Part shown: one piece after another, positions 1-7,852 of the stretch
Layout: each line of letters begins with the position of its first letter
Position numbering within the stretch: the stretch's first letter is position 1
Source of the DNA: an uncultured Chloroflexota bacterium
Lineage (GTDB): Bacteria; Chloroflexota; Limnocylindria; Limnocylindrales; CSP1-4
Length of the DNA stretch: 11,056 bases
Direction: 5' to 3'
Assembly (NCBI GenBank): GCA_903924005.1
Contig: CAIXZV010000341.1
Span: 1-11,056 of the forward strand
The notes under the pieces: generated by a model
Told to the model about the DNA's origin: nothing
Seen by the model: only the letters and a program-made list of their open reading frames with translations
Databases searched by the model: none
Made by a program: the position numbers and the translations under genes

Positions 1-2
1 CC

Positions 3-962
<960 letters not shown>

Positions 963-985
963 CGGCCGCCGAATCACGCCGCGCG

Positions 986-3900
986 TCACCTCGTCCAGAC
1001 GAACGAGTCCACGTCAACGCGGGCGCCCGTGGACGCCGCCCGCTGCGTCCCGGTCACCACGATCTTGATGACATGCGTCCGCGCGGACGACCAGGTCCCG
1101 CGCCATACGACCTTCGCGGGCACAACTGCCGCCGAGTAGAGGTCAACGATCGCTACCCGGTGGCCGTCCACCCACACGGATGCGACGCCGCGATCGGGGC
1201 CGAGCGTGCTCACCCATGCGACGCTCCGCGCCCACACCGTGAAGGACGCTGAACCAGGTCGCGTTGCCTTGGCAACTGCGCCCCCAGAGGCGCCGACGAG
1301 CGTGACGCGACGGAAGGCGGGTCCAAGCCGCACGGCGGGGGACGATTCCTGGACCCTGGCCACGACCTTCCAGCCGGACTCGCGCCAAACGCCTGCGTTG
1401 CCTGCCTGATCTAGGGCGCGCACGCGGAACCGGTACGTCCCGGGTGCGAGTGCGACGGCGGTTGAGGCGGTTGCGGGGCTCGAGAGGCTGACCGACGTCC
1501 ACGAGGACATGCCATACGCCCGATAGGCCAACTGGTAGCGGACCGGACCCGACGCGGCATCCCGCGCTGCTGCCCATGCAATCGCGAGCGGCATCGCCGT
1601 CCGCGCCGAACCAGCGGCGGCGACAGCGGTTGGCGCGCCTCCCCCCGTGGGCGCCAGGGTGTCGAGCTTCACCGTGGCTGCGGCGGCGACGGAGACATTG
1701 CCGCCAAGGTCGCGGGCCCACAGGTACAGCCGCTTGCTCCCGTCCCCTGCGGAGACGGAAATGGAGGTGGGCTTGATTGCGGACCAGCGCAGATCCGCTG
1801 CTGACGGGTTGGACGGCACGGCCGACAGAAGCCACTTGTCGATACCACCGGTGTCAGCCGCCGCGGCCGTCACTGGGACCACGCGCGTGCGCACCGAAGA
1901 CGGGATCGTGAGGGAGGCGGTGGGAGCGGTTGTGTCAGTGCGCACGGTTGCCGTGGCGACCGGCGTCATCTCCCCAGCATCGTTCCGCGCCCAGGCATAA
2001 ATGGTCCTGAGGCTGTCACCTGGCGGCAGGACGATCGACGCCGGGGGCGTCGTACTCCAGTCAGTGTTCCACCCGAGGTCCCACGGCTGCGGCTTCGCGG
2101 GCGACAGCGAGACGAAGTACTTGGTGGGCGTGGCGCTGCCCGGCAGCGTGCCGACGGCAATTGGCACTCGCAGGGTGCCGGTCACCCCAGGCGCGTCAAG
2201 CGAGATGCGAAACCCGGGCGCGCCGGCGAGATCCACGTCTACCAGCAGCGGCGAATACGGGTGACGGCCGATGCCTGTTTGCCCGGTGGCGTCTGCGCCC
2301 CAGCACATGACGGGGCCAAGCATGCTGACTGCGCACGTGTGCGACCCACCGCCCTCGATCACGGCTGCGGTAAGACCCGCAACCGTCACCGGAGTAGACC
2401 GCAACAGGGCGGTCCCGTCGCCGAGTTGACCGTTCGTGTTGGCGCCCCAGCATGCGACCGAGCTGTTCTGCCTCCGGGCACACGCATGCGCACCGCCACC
2501 GGTGATGGCCGCGACGTTGGCGAGCCCGGATACCGCCACCATGCGCGAACTGTTGTACACCAAGCCGTTGCCAAGCTGACCCGAGGTGCCGAGACCCCAG
2601 CAGCCCACGGTCTGATCTGCCCGCAAGGCGCACATGGACGCGGCCTGCGCGGCCAGCGCGGTGGCGTTGGCCAAGTCCGCCACGACGACAGGCGTGGCGG
2701 AGTCTGTCCGCGTGCCGTCGCCCAACTGGCCGTAGTCGTTGGCCCCCCAGCAGCGCACGGTCCCGTCGCCCAGGCGTGCGCATGCGAAGCCGTTGCCGGC
2801 CTCAACTTCAACCGCGCCCGCGACGCCCGCGATCTGGGTGGGCGACAGGCTGAGCACCCAGCCGTACTTGTCCATGGCGCCCCAGCACCACACTGTGCCG
2901 TCCTCCAGCGCGGCGCACGCTCGGGAATACCCGGCTGATACGTCCACTGCCGTCGTAATCCCAGACACCTGGGCAATCAGCTCGCCGTCGTGCTTCGTGC
3001 CGTCGCCGAGCTGGCCCAGCATCCCATTGCCCCAGCAGCGGATCGTCTTGTCCGTGAGCCGTGCGCAGGCAAAGTCGCTGGAGCCGCTGACTTGCGCCAC
3101 GTCGGCAAGACCGGCCACGGACGTGGGGGTCTGCACCTGTACGCCGATGCCATTGCCGGTTTGGCCATGCTCCGCTGCGCCCCAGCAGTCAACGGTGCCA
3201 CCGGCCAGGAGCGCGCATGTCGTGCCGGTCATTGCCGCAAAACCGGTCACCGCCGGAAGGGGCAGCGTCTGAACGGGTGCAAGCTGGTCGATTCTGCCAT
3301 CGCCCAACTCCCCATAGCGGTTGCGCCCCCAGCAGCGGAGCTGGTGGTAGGTAGTGATCTCGCAGGCCGTTCCTGCGCCCATGGCGAATTGGGCGACGTT
3401 GGCCGCGCCGGCCACAACCGGTGACCCTTGGCTCACCGCCGTTCCGTCCCCAAGGTTTCCGACGGCGTTGCTCCCCCAGCAGCGCGTCGTCGCGTCCTGG
3501 AGCACCGCGCACGTTGTCGCCCCGCCCGCGGCAATGACGGCGACACTGGAAAGGCCTGGCACCCGCGCCGGCGTGGGGACCGCGTCAAGGACGCCCGTCC
3601 CAACCTGGCCGTCACGGCCATCGCCCCAGCAGAGCACGCCGTGGTCAGCCAGCAGAACACAGACGTGATTCATGCCGGCCGCAATCCCGATGGCGCCGGT
3701 GACGCCCGGCACCGCGACAGGCGTAGCCGACTCCGTGAAGGTCCCGTTGCCCAGCTCGCCAACGCTGTTGCTGCTCCAGCAGCGCACCGTGGTGTCGGCG
3801 AGAACCGCGCAGATGGGGCCACCCACCACAATCGCCGTGGCCGTCGCAAACTCGGGCACGTCGATAGGTGTCGGGTTGATCGAGGCATGGTACGGGACCA

Positions 3901-6085
3901 GACCGTAGCCCCAGCATCGGACCGATCCGCCAGCGAGCAGCGCACAGGTATGGCCGTACTCGGCGTCAATGCTGACGGCGGTGTCGATCCCCAGCACGGT
4001 CACCGGCGCGGTGCGGTTCTCTAGCGTCCCGTCGCCAAGCTCGCCGATGTCGTTGCGGCCCCAACAACGGATGGTGTGATCGCTCAGCAGTGCGCAGGCG
4101 TGATCGGATCCCGCCGTAACCGCCACCGCACCCGCGACGCCCGCAACCGCCACCGGCTGCCGCCGATCGACGGTCGTCCCGTCGCCCAACTGGCCGTACT
4201 GGTTGCGCCCCCAGCAGCGCACCGTCGCGTCATCCACCACGGCGCAGGCAAGGTCATCGCTGACCGCCACGGCAGACGCGACGTAGGTCGCCTCGCGCAC
4301 CGCCACCTCCGTGCCTGCGGAGCCCGTCACAGCACTGTCGTTGACGTCCGTTGCCGTGACATCTCGGTGCCCGGCCGTTCCCAGGGTCACCGGGAACAGG
4401 TGACTCCCAGCATCGCTGGGAGTGAAGGTATACGCGGCGGGGAGGGACGCGGCTGGGTCGTTGCTGGTGAGGCGAACGGTCCCCTCGTATGCCTTGTCGA
4501 TCCGGCCGTGGGAGTCGAGTGCCGTGATGGTCACGACGCCGGGAACCGCGCCTTTGCTCACCGAAGCCATCCCTCCCACGAAGAAGTGGGTCGCGGCCAG
4601 GGAGTCAACCCCGGCCAGACCCTCAATCGTGAGCGGCGCGGATGACGGCGAGATCCACGGCGGCGCGCCGCTGTAGTCCACGCGGATCTGGTGCAGCCCC
4701 GACAAGACCACCGACGGCACCGTGAACCACGGAGAGGTGTAGGTGACGTCGCCCGACCCCAGCACGATGCCCGTGGTCTCGTCCGTGATCGTCACGGTCC
4801 CGGAAACCACGGCGGCGGCGGCGGACTGCGCGAGCGTTACGGTGCCGCTCAGATCCACGGCACCGGCCACGCCGCTATACGCCGGGCTCACGGAGGGAGT
4901 CACTTTGGACCCGACGTAGGTGACCTGCGTGATGGTGTTCGACGGCCCAGAGGGCGCGTACCCCTCGTAGCCGAGATAGCGCGCCGTGACGGTGTGCTCG
5001 CCAAACAGGCTGTTGAGATTGAGCGAGAACCCCCCTGCCTGTGTGACCGCGGGCACGCCGTCCACGCTCCACTCCACGGACCCGTAGGTCGGATCCGGGC
5101 TGACATGCGCCGTGAACTCCGGGCCGGCCGGCAGCGTCGCGGGGTTCGTGCTGCTCGTGATGGTGAGCGATGTGGGCCGAGTGACCGTACCGCTGATGAA
5201 CGTCCTGCCGAACCCGACGATCGAGTCATCCGCGATGTCGAGATAGGCATAGCGGGTCAGCGCACTGCCGTCCACGGGGACCATGCGCACCACGACCGTG
5301 CACATTGCGCCTGCCGCGAGTTCCATGCCCGCGCACCCGTCATCCACGATCTCGAAGTCGGCCGCGCTCGCACCTGCGAGGACCGCGGCCTGCGGATGGA
5401 GCGGCTGGCCCCCGAGGGCTGTCAGCGTGACTGCAAGTCCGTCGGACGGCGTGCCAACGAGCGTCCGCGGAAAGCGGATCTGGCGGGTGATCGTCTTCAC
5501 CGGCGCCATAGGCAGCGTGCTGTGGTACCGAATCTCAAGGGAACGGGGCTGGACATAGGGCTGAACGCCCTCGCAGACGGCGGTGGCCGCAAGCTTTGTA
5601 ACCGTTGCGCCCGACATCTCCAGCTCGTCAATCCGGAACCACGCCGGCTCGTCCTGGAGACATGCGTGATCGTCGGACCCGATGCGCGGGTGATCAGGGG
5701 ACCCGCCCGTGGGAATGCCGACCTCGGCCTGCGCGAGCGGATACAAGCCGGTGGTCAGCGGCGTGCCCACCGGCGGATACAAGCGCAGGCTGAACCCGGT
5801 GTTTGTCTGGCGATCAAGGGCGGTGCCAGCAAGGATCAACAGGTGCGGGTCGGGGCTTTGCTCCAGCGTTACGGTGATAGGAGCAGCGTCGCGGTAGAAC
5901 GCATCCATACCACCGTCTGCGCCGGTACTTGCGTACGCCATGTCTGACGCGACCGCGGCGGTGGCCGTCTGCAGCGGCGCCAAGCCTGCGCAGAGCACGA
6001 GCGCCATGCCGAGCGCGCCAAGACGCCGGAACACGCCCGGGGCCGTCTTGCCGGACCTGATGGACGCCCGATGGCTGTGGAGCAT
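986..6085 (-). CDS. Exported giant multidomain protein with 14 RCC1 repeats (two beta-propellers), Ig-like and carbohydrate-binding-like domains
   Basis: The product is 1,699 aa from the ATG at 6085, which has an AAGGGGGG ribosome binding site just upstream. A TTG at 6148 in the same frame has no such site and would lengthen the n-region. Domains: signal peptide (1 to about 45, hydrophobic core 22-38, Ala-rich cleavage zone); beta-rich N-terminal domain (70-190, Cys142/Cys171); ASH/choice-of-anchor-D-like domain (196-302); Ig-like domains (305-392, 394-488, 495-597); 14 RCC1 blades (602-1287); Ig-like domains (1290-1380, 1381-1472); FN3-like domain (1473-1575); C-terminal domain with WVSTLGPDRG, VWVDG and VDLYS motifs (1576-1699), resembling carbohydrate-binding-like tails of other secreted proteins. 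No sortase motif, membrane anchor or catalytic domain is visible, so a secreted or cell-surface binding role is inferred. A secreted bacterial RCC1-fold precedent is BLIP-II, the beta-lactamase inhibitor. The ligand here is unknown. It appears to be a single-gene unit, convergent with the UvrA-like gene. Confidence 0.9.
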   Translation of the reverse strand: MLHSHRASIRSGKTAPGVFRRLGALGMALVLCAGLAPLQTATAAVASDMAYASTGADGGMDAFYRDAAPITVTLEQSPDPHLLILAGTALDRQTNTGFSLRLYPPVGTPLTTGLYPLAQAEVGIPTGGSPDHPRIGSDDHACLQDEPAWFRIDELEMSGATVTKLAATAVCEGVQPYVQPRSLEIRYHSTLPMAPVKTITRQIRFPRTLVGTPSDGLAVTLTALGGQPLHPQAAVLAGASAADFEIVDDGCAGMELAAGAMCTVVVRMVPVDGSALTRYAYLDIADDSIVGFGRTFISGTVTRPTSLTITSSTNPATLPAGPEFTAHVSPDPTYGSVEWSVDGVPAVTQAGGFSLNLNSLFGEHTVTARYLGYEGYAPSGPSNTITQVTYVGSKVTPSVSPAYSGVAGAVDLSGTVTLAQSAAAAVVSGTVTITDETTGIVLGSGDVTYTSPWFTVPSVVLSGLHQIRVDYSGAPPWISPSSAPLTIEGLAGVDSLAATHFFVGGMASVSKGAVPGVVTITALDSHGRIDKAYEGTVRLTSNDPAASLPAAYTFTPSDAGSHLFPVTLGTAGHRDVTATDVNDSAVTGSAGTEVAVREATYVASAVAVSDDLACAVVDDATVRCWGRNQYGQLGDGTTVDRRQPVAVAGVAGAVAVTAGSDHACALLSDHTIRCWGRNDIGELGDGTLENRTAPVTVLGIDTAVSIDAEYGHTCALLAGGSVRCWGYGLVPYHASINPTPIDVPEFATATAIVVGGPICAVLADTTVRCWSSNSVGELGNGTFTESATPVAVPGVTGAIGIAAGMNHVCVLLADHGVLCWGDGRDGQVGTGVLDAVPTPARVPGLSSVAVIAAGGATTCAVLQDATTRCWGSNAVGNLGDGTAVSQGSPVVAGAANVAQFAMGAGTACEITTYHQLRCWGRNRYGELGDGRIDQLAPVQTLPLPAVTGFAAMTGTTCALLAGGTVDCWGAAEHGQTGNGIGVQVQTPTSVAGLADVAQVSGSSDFACARLTDKTIRCWGNGMLGQLGDGTKHDGELIAQVSGITTAVDVSAGYSRACAALEDGTVWCWGAMDKYGWVLSLSPTQIAGVAGAVEVEAGNGFACARLGDGTVRCWGANDYGQLGDGTRTDSATPVVVADLANATALAAQAASMCALRADQTVGCWGLGTSGQLGNGLVYNSSRMVAVSGLANVAAITGGGAHACARRQNSSVACWGANTNGQLGDGTALLRSTPVTVAGLTAAVIEGGGSHTCAVSMLGPVMCWGADATGQTGIGRHPYSPLLVDVDLAGAPGFRISLDAPGVTGTLRVPIAVGTLPGSATPTKYFVSLSPAKPQPWDLGWNTDWSTTPPASIVLPPGDSLRTIYAWARNDAGEMTPVATATVRTDTTAPTASLTIPSSVRTRVVPVTAAAADTGGIDKWLLSAVPSNPSAADLRWSAIKPTSISVSAGDGSKRLYLWARDLGGNVSVAAAATVKLDTLAPTGGGAPTAVAAAGSARTAMPLAIAWAAARDAASGPVRYQLAYRAYGMSSWTSVSLSSPATASTAVALAPGTYRFRVRALDQAGNAGVWRESGWKVVARVQESSPAVRLGPAFRRVTLVGASGGAVAKATRPGSASFTVWARSVAWVSTLGPDRGVASVWVDGHRVAIVDLYSAAVVPAKVVWRGTWSSARTHVIKIVVTGTQRAASTGARVDVDSFVWTR
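2225..3253 (-). repeat. RCC1 seven-blade unit 2 (protein residues about 945-1287), paralogous to unit 1
   Basis: The second set of seven blades has Cys-to-Cys distances of 50, 50, 45, 50, 50 and 49 residues before its last blade, the same order as unit 1. Blade 10 lacks the GQLGDGT loop exactly as blade 3 does, and both read S-[IL]-[NS]-P-T-x-I there. Blades 2 and 9 share TIRCWG and GI-x-TAV. Blades 4 and 11 share SATPV-x-V. Blades 5 and 12 share a C-x-L-x-AD start and a GL-x2-VA-x-I-x2-GGA end. The two units are best explained by duplication of a whole propeller. Confidence 0.85.
3254..4282 (-). repeat. RCC1 seven-blade unit 1 (protein residues about 602-944)
   Basis: Seven RCC1 blades, each built on C-A-x7-R-C-W-G-x5-G-Q-L-G-D-G-T. 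Distances from the first Cys of one blade to the first Cys of the next are 50, 50, 45, 50, 50, 49 and 49 residues. Blade 3 lacks the GQLGDGT loop, and blade 7 is degenerate in its first strand (CEITTYHQLRC). Blade 4 has CWS in place of CWG. Seven blades is the number in a closed RCC1 propeller, so this unit probably folds alone. Confidence 0.85.
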
Positions 6086-6087
6086 GT

Positions 6088-6095
6088 CCCCCCTT
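6088..6095 (-). promoter_or_regulatory. Ribosome binding site deciding the RCC1-protein start
   Basis: On the minus strand AAGGGGGG lies 2 nt before the ATG at 6085 (4 nt if the core is taken as AAGGGG). This favours the 6085 ATG over the upstream in-frame TTG at 6148. Confidence 0.6.
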
Positions 6096-6209
6096 GCCCA
6101 AGCAGTTGCGAAGAAGGTGAGCCTCACGCCGAGCCGAGAGCGCGGCAAGGGTCATTCGGCCCGTTAGGCTGAAGGGGCAGCCGGACGCGAGGCCGTGATC
6201 GCCATCGAT

Positions 6210-6241
6210 CGGGACCGACTAGCGTCCCGCCGCGCGGGACG
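6210..6241. promoter_or_regulatory. Overlapping inverted repeats in the divergent intergenic region
   Basis: CGTCCCGC-CGC-GCGGGACG (6223-6241) is a perfect hairpin with 8-bp arms and a 3-nt loop. A further CGGGAC at 6210-6215 could pair instead with the same GTCCCG at 6224-6229, so two alternative stems compete for one strand. The region lies between the divergent RCC1 gene and SDR gene. There is no T-tract, so an intrinsic terminator is unlikely. An operator or a 5'-leader structure for either gene is possible. No convincing sigma70 promoter was seen in the 274-bp gap. Confidence 0.4.
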
Positions 6242-6348
6242 TGCCGGACGGCCGTCGCCATCGGAAGGCTGAGCCTCTAGAGTCAGCGGCGAGCGCAGGG
6301 TGGCGGCCGCGTCCCCGTGCTCGCGCCATCAGGCGCGCTTGGGCAGGT

Positions 6349-6354
6349 GGAGGG
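6349..6354 (+). promoter_or_regulatory. Ribosome binding site of the SDR gene
   Basis: GGAGGG sits 5 nt before the ATG at 6360. It fixes the start there rather than at earlier in-frame alternatives, which would add residues ahead of the Rossmann fold. Confidence 0.75.
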
Positions 6355-6359
6355 TTGCA

Positions 6360-7136
6360 ATGCGACTCGCAGACAAGGTGGCCGTCATCACCGGCACGGG
6401 CTCCGGCATGGGCCGTGCCATGGCCAACCTCTTTGCCGCCGAAGGCGCCAAGATTGTCGCCGCGGAATGGAACGCCACGGCGCTGGCCGAAGTAGTGGCC
6501 GAAGTGACGGCAGCTGGCGGGGCGATCACCGGGGTGGCCGGCGATGTGTCCAACCGCGATGACGACCGGCGGATCATCCAGACCGCCATCGACACGTACG
6601 GGCGGATCGACATCCTGGTCAACAATGCCGGGATCATGGACAACATGGCCGCGGCGGGCGACTTTGACGAGGCGACCCTGGCCAAGGTGATGGCGGTCAA
6701 CGCCTTTGGGCCGCTGTACCTGATCAACGCGGCAATCCCCCACTTCCTTGCGCAGGGCAAGGGAACCATCGTGAACACCGCGTCCCTCGCGGGTGTCGGC
6801 GGCGGCGCGGCGGGTGTGGTCTACACCATGAGCAAGCACGCCAACGTGGGCCTGACCAAGAACACCGCCTGGGCGTACGCCAAGTCCGGCATCCGCTGCA
6901 ACGCGATGGCCGTGGGCGGTGTGAACACGGGGATCATGGCCAACACTGCAGGCAAGGTTGCGGCGTTTGACCCTCAGTCGCTTGGTGTGGGGCGGGCGAT
7001 GGCATACGCCGGTCTGGCGCCGGGCTTTGGCGAGCCAATCGACATCGCCAACTTGGCGCTGTATCTCGCCTCGGACGAGTCGCGCTTTGTGAACGGCGCC
7101 ATTGTCCACATCGACGCGGGATGGTCGGCCGCCTAA
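6360..7136 (+). CDS. Short-chain dehydrogenase/reductase (SDR), classical NAD(P)-dependent oxidoreductase
   Basis: This 258-aa protein has the usual length for a classical SDR, the cytosolic Rossmann-fold oxidoreductases that act on alcohols, ketones, sugars and steroid-like substrates. Visible motifs: cofactor loop TGTGSGMG (11-18), GDV (61-63) around the adenine, NNAG (88-91), active-site Asn114, Ser142 in NTAS, and Y-x3-K (Tyr155, Lys159), all intact. The C-terminus ends in the familiar G-x-I-x-H-I-D-A-G-W pattern. Glu36 at the end of the second beta-strand suggests preference for NAD(H) over NADP(H), by family rule. The usual PG after the active-site helix is replaced by AVGGVNTG, so the substrate lid may be unusual. 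The start is set by GGAGGG 5 nt before the ATG. The stop overlaps the next gene by 16 bp, so the two are probably co-transcribed. The substrate cannot be named from sequence. Confidence 0.95.
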   Translation: MRLADKVAVITGTGSGMGRAMANLFAAEGAKIVAAEWNATALAEVVAEVTAAGGAITGVAGDVSNRDDDRRIIQTAIDTYGRIDILVNNAGIMDNMAAAGDFDEATLAKVMAVNAFGPLYLINAAIPHFLAQGKGTIVNTASLAGVGGGAAGVVYTMSKHANVGLTKNTAWAYAKSGIRCNAMAVGGVNTGIMANTAGKVAAFDPQSLGVGRAMAYAGLAPGFGEPIDIANLALYLASDESRFVNGAIVHIDAGWSAA

Positions 7137-7513
7137 CGGGCCGCTCAGTGAGGCTGGTGGCTGCGTGCGCGATCGCGGCCACCGCCCTGCTGGGCTGCAC
7201 CATCTTCACGCCCTCGCGGCCCGCGCTGCAGTTCGCACCTGCGACCCTGCCAGCCGCGACTGCTGGCACCGCCTACACGGCCGACATCTTGGTGACCCAG
7301 ACCGCCACACCGGTTGGCGGCGCATCCGTGCAGGACGGGTTGCTGCCCACGGGTGTTGGCGTGGCGCTGGTGGACGGCACCCCAAACACGGTCCGGATCT
7401 CGGGCACGCCCAAAGCCGCGGGCACCTACACGTTTACCGTCTCGGTGTGGTGCTACGGCACCAACGTCAACGGCCAGACGGGCACGCAGCAGTACACGCT
7501 TGTGGTGAAGTGA
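7121..7513 (+). CDS. Small lipoprotein with a He_PIG-type Ig-like domain
   Basis: This 130-aa protein begins with an Arg-containing n-region, a hydrophobic stretch and a lipobox LLGC with the lipidated Cys at position 26, so it should be exported and anchored by lipid. The mature 105-aa part is a single Ig-like module. LPAATAGTAYTA near the front and ISGTPKAAGTYTFTVSV near the end match the putative-Ig (He_PIG) family consensus. No catalytic or binding residues can be assigned. The start codon overlaps the end of the SDR gene by 16 bp in another frame, suggesting translational coupling. A GTG at 7148 is an alternative start that would avoid the overlap but leaves a very short n-region. Neither start has a strong ribosome binding site. 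The role is unknown, and a link to the SDR reaction is not obvious. Confidence 0.78.
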   Translation: MVGRLTGRSVRLVAACAIAATALLGCTIFTPSRPALQFAPATLPAATAGTAYTADILVTQTATPVGGASVQDGLLPTGVGVALVDGTPNTVRISGTPKAAGTYTFTVSVWCYGTNVNGQTGTQQYTLVVK

Positions 7514-7567
7514 CCTTGGGCCGGCCGGGCGCGGCTCACCCGTGAGTCGCCACCCCGATGTCCCTTC

Positions 7568-7777
7568 ATCACCGCTCGTGATAATCGCCAGCTAGTTCCT
7601 GCTCGCGCCGCGTCTTCGCGGGCTGGCTGGCGGTTCCGCCCGCCCGAAGCCGCCCTCAAGGGCCCGCCGCATCACGAGCGGTGATATTCGGGGCGGTTGG
7701 AGCACCCGCACACCCTGCTGCGCCGCCGGCGGGTGACGCGACCGCGCGAAAGGCTGGCAATTATCACGAGCGGTGAT
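7568..7777. repeat. 210-bp MITE/REP-like element with 25-bp terminal inverted repeats
   Basis: The left end (7568-7592) and the reverse complement of the right end (7753-7777) agree at 24 of 25 positions. Each end contains the 15-bp core ATCAC-N5-GTGAT followed by AAT-[C/T]-GCCAGC. The interior has no open frame worth calling. No target-site duplication is evident in the flanks (CTTC on the left, AGGC on the right). The size, noncoding interior and long terminal repeats fit a miniature inverted-repeat element or paired REP palindromes. This is inference, since I cannot search for other genomic copies. Confidence 0.55.
7671..7685. repeat. Internal third copy of the 15-bp palindrome
   Basis: ATCACGAGCGGTGAT here is identical to the core at 7763-7777 and is the reverse complement of the core at 7568-7582. 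The conservation stops at the core: the AAT-x-GCCAGC extension found at the two outer copies is absent. It sits next to the midpoint of the 210-bp element. Confidence 0.7.
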
Positions 7778-7809
7778 AGGCCGACACGGGTATGTGCCCG
7801 CCCGCGCCG

Positions 7810-7849
7810 GCGCCGCCCGCTCAGCCGCCCGCGCCGCCCGCTCAGCCGC
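7810..7849. repeat. Two-copy GC-rich tandem repeat, period 21 bp
   Basis: A 19-bp unit (GCGCCGCCCGCTCAGCCGC) occurs at 7810-7828 and again at 7831-7849. It lies directly after the stop codon of the minus-strand ACT-domain gene. Replication slippage is the simplest source. Confidence 0.75.
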
Positions 7850-7852
7850 GAG

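Larger units (their letters stand above)
7514..7852. other. Gene-free 339-bp region with inverted and tandem repeats
   Basis: I find no credible coding sequence between the lipoprotein stop and the end of the ACT-domain gene. The stretch carries a 210-bp segment bounded by long inverted repeats, an internal palindrome, a small CCGCG-TCTT-CGCGG hairpin at 7608-7621 and a 21-bp-period tandem repeat. It follows the 3' ends of two converging genes, so some of the structure could serve transcription termination, but there is no T-tract. Confidence 0.6.

Noticed and set aside
2225..4282. Regularly spaced CCCCAGCA words every ~150 bp, CRISPR-like at first glance
   Set aside because: They are the reverse complement of the Cys-Trp-Gly codons in each RCC1 blade, inside an intact reading frame, and too far apart for a CRISPR array.
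4691..5947. 418-codon open frame on the plus strand opposite the RCC1 gene
   Set aside because: It is antisense to a gene with clear domains, its composition is Arg/His/Gly-rich as expected from GC-rich shadow frames, and it has no recognisable motif or ribosome binding site.
6086..6148. TTG start at 6148 for the RCC1 protein, adding 21 residues
   Set aside because: No ribosome binding site and an overlong n-region before the signal peptide. The ATG at 6085 has AAGGGGGG just upstream.
7535..7546. CTCAC-CC-GTGAG after the lipoprotein gene as a terminator
   Set aside because: The 2-nt loop is too small for a stable hairpin, the stem is short and no T-tract follows.
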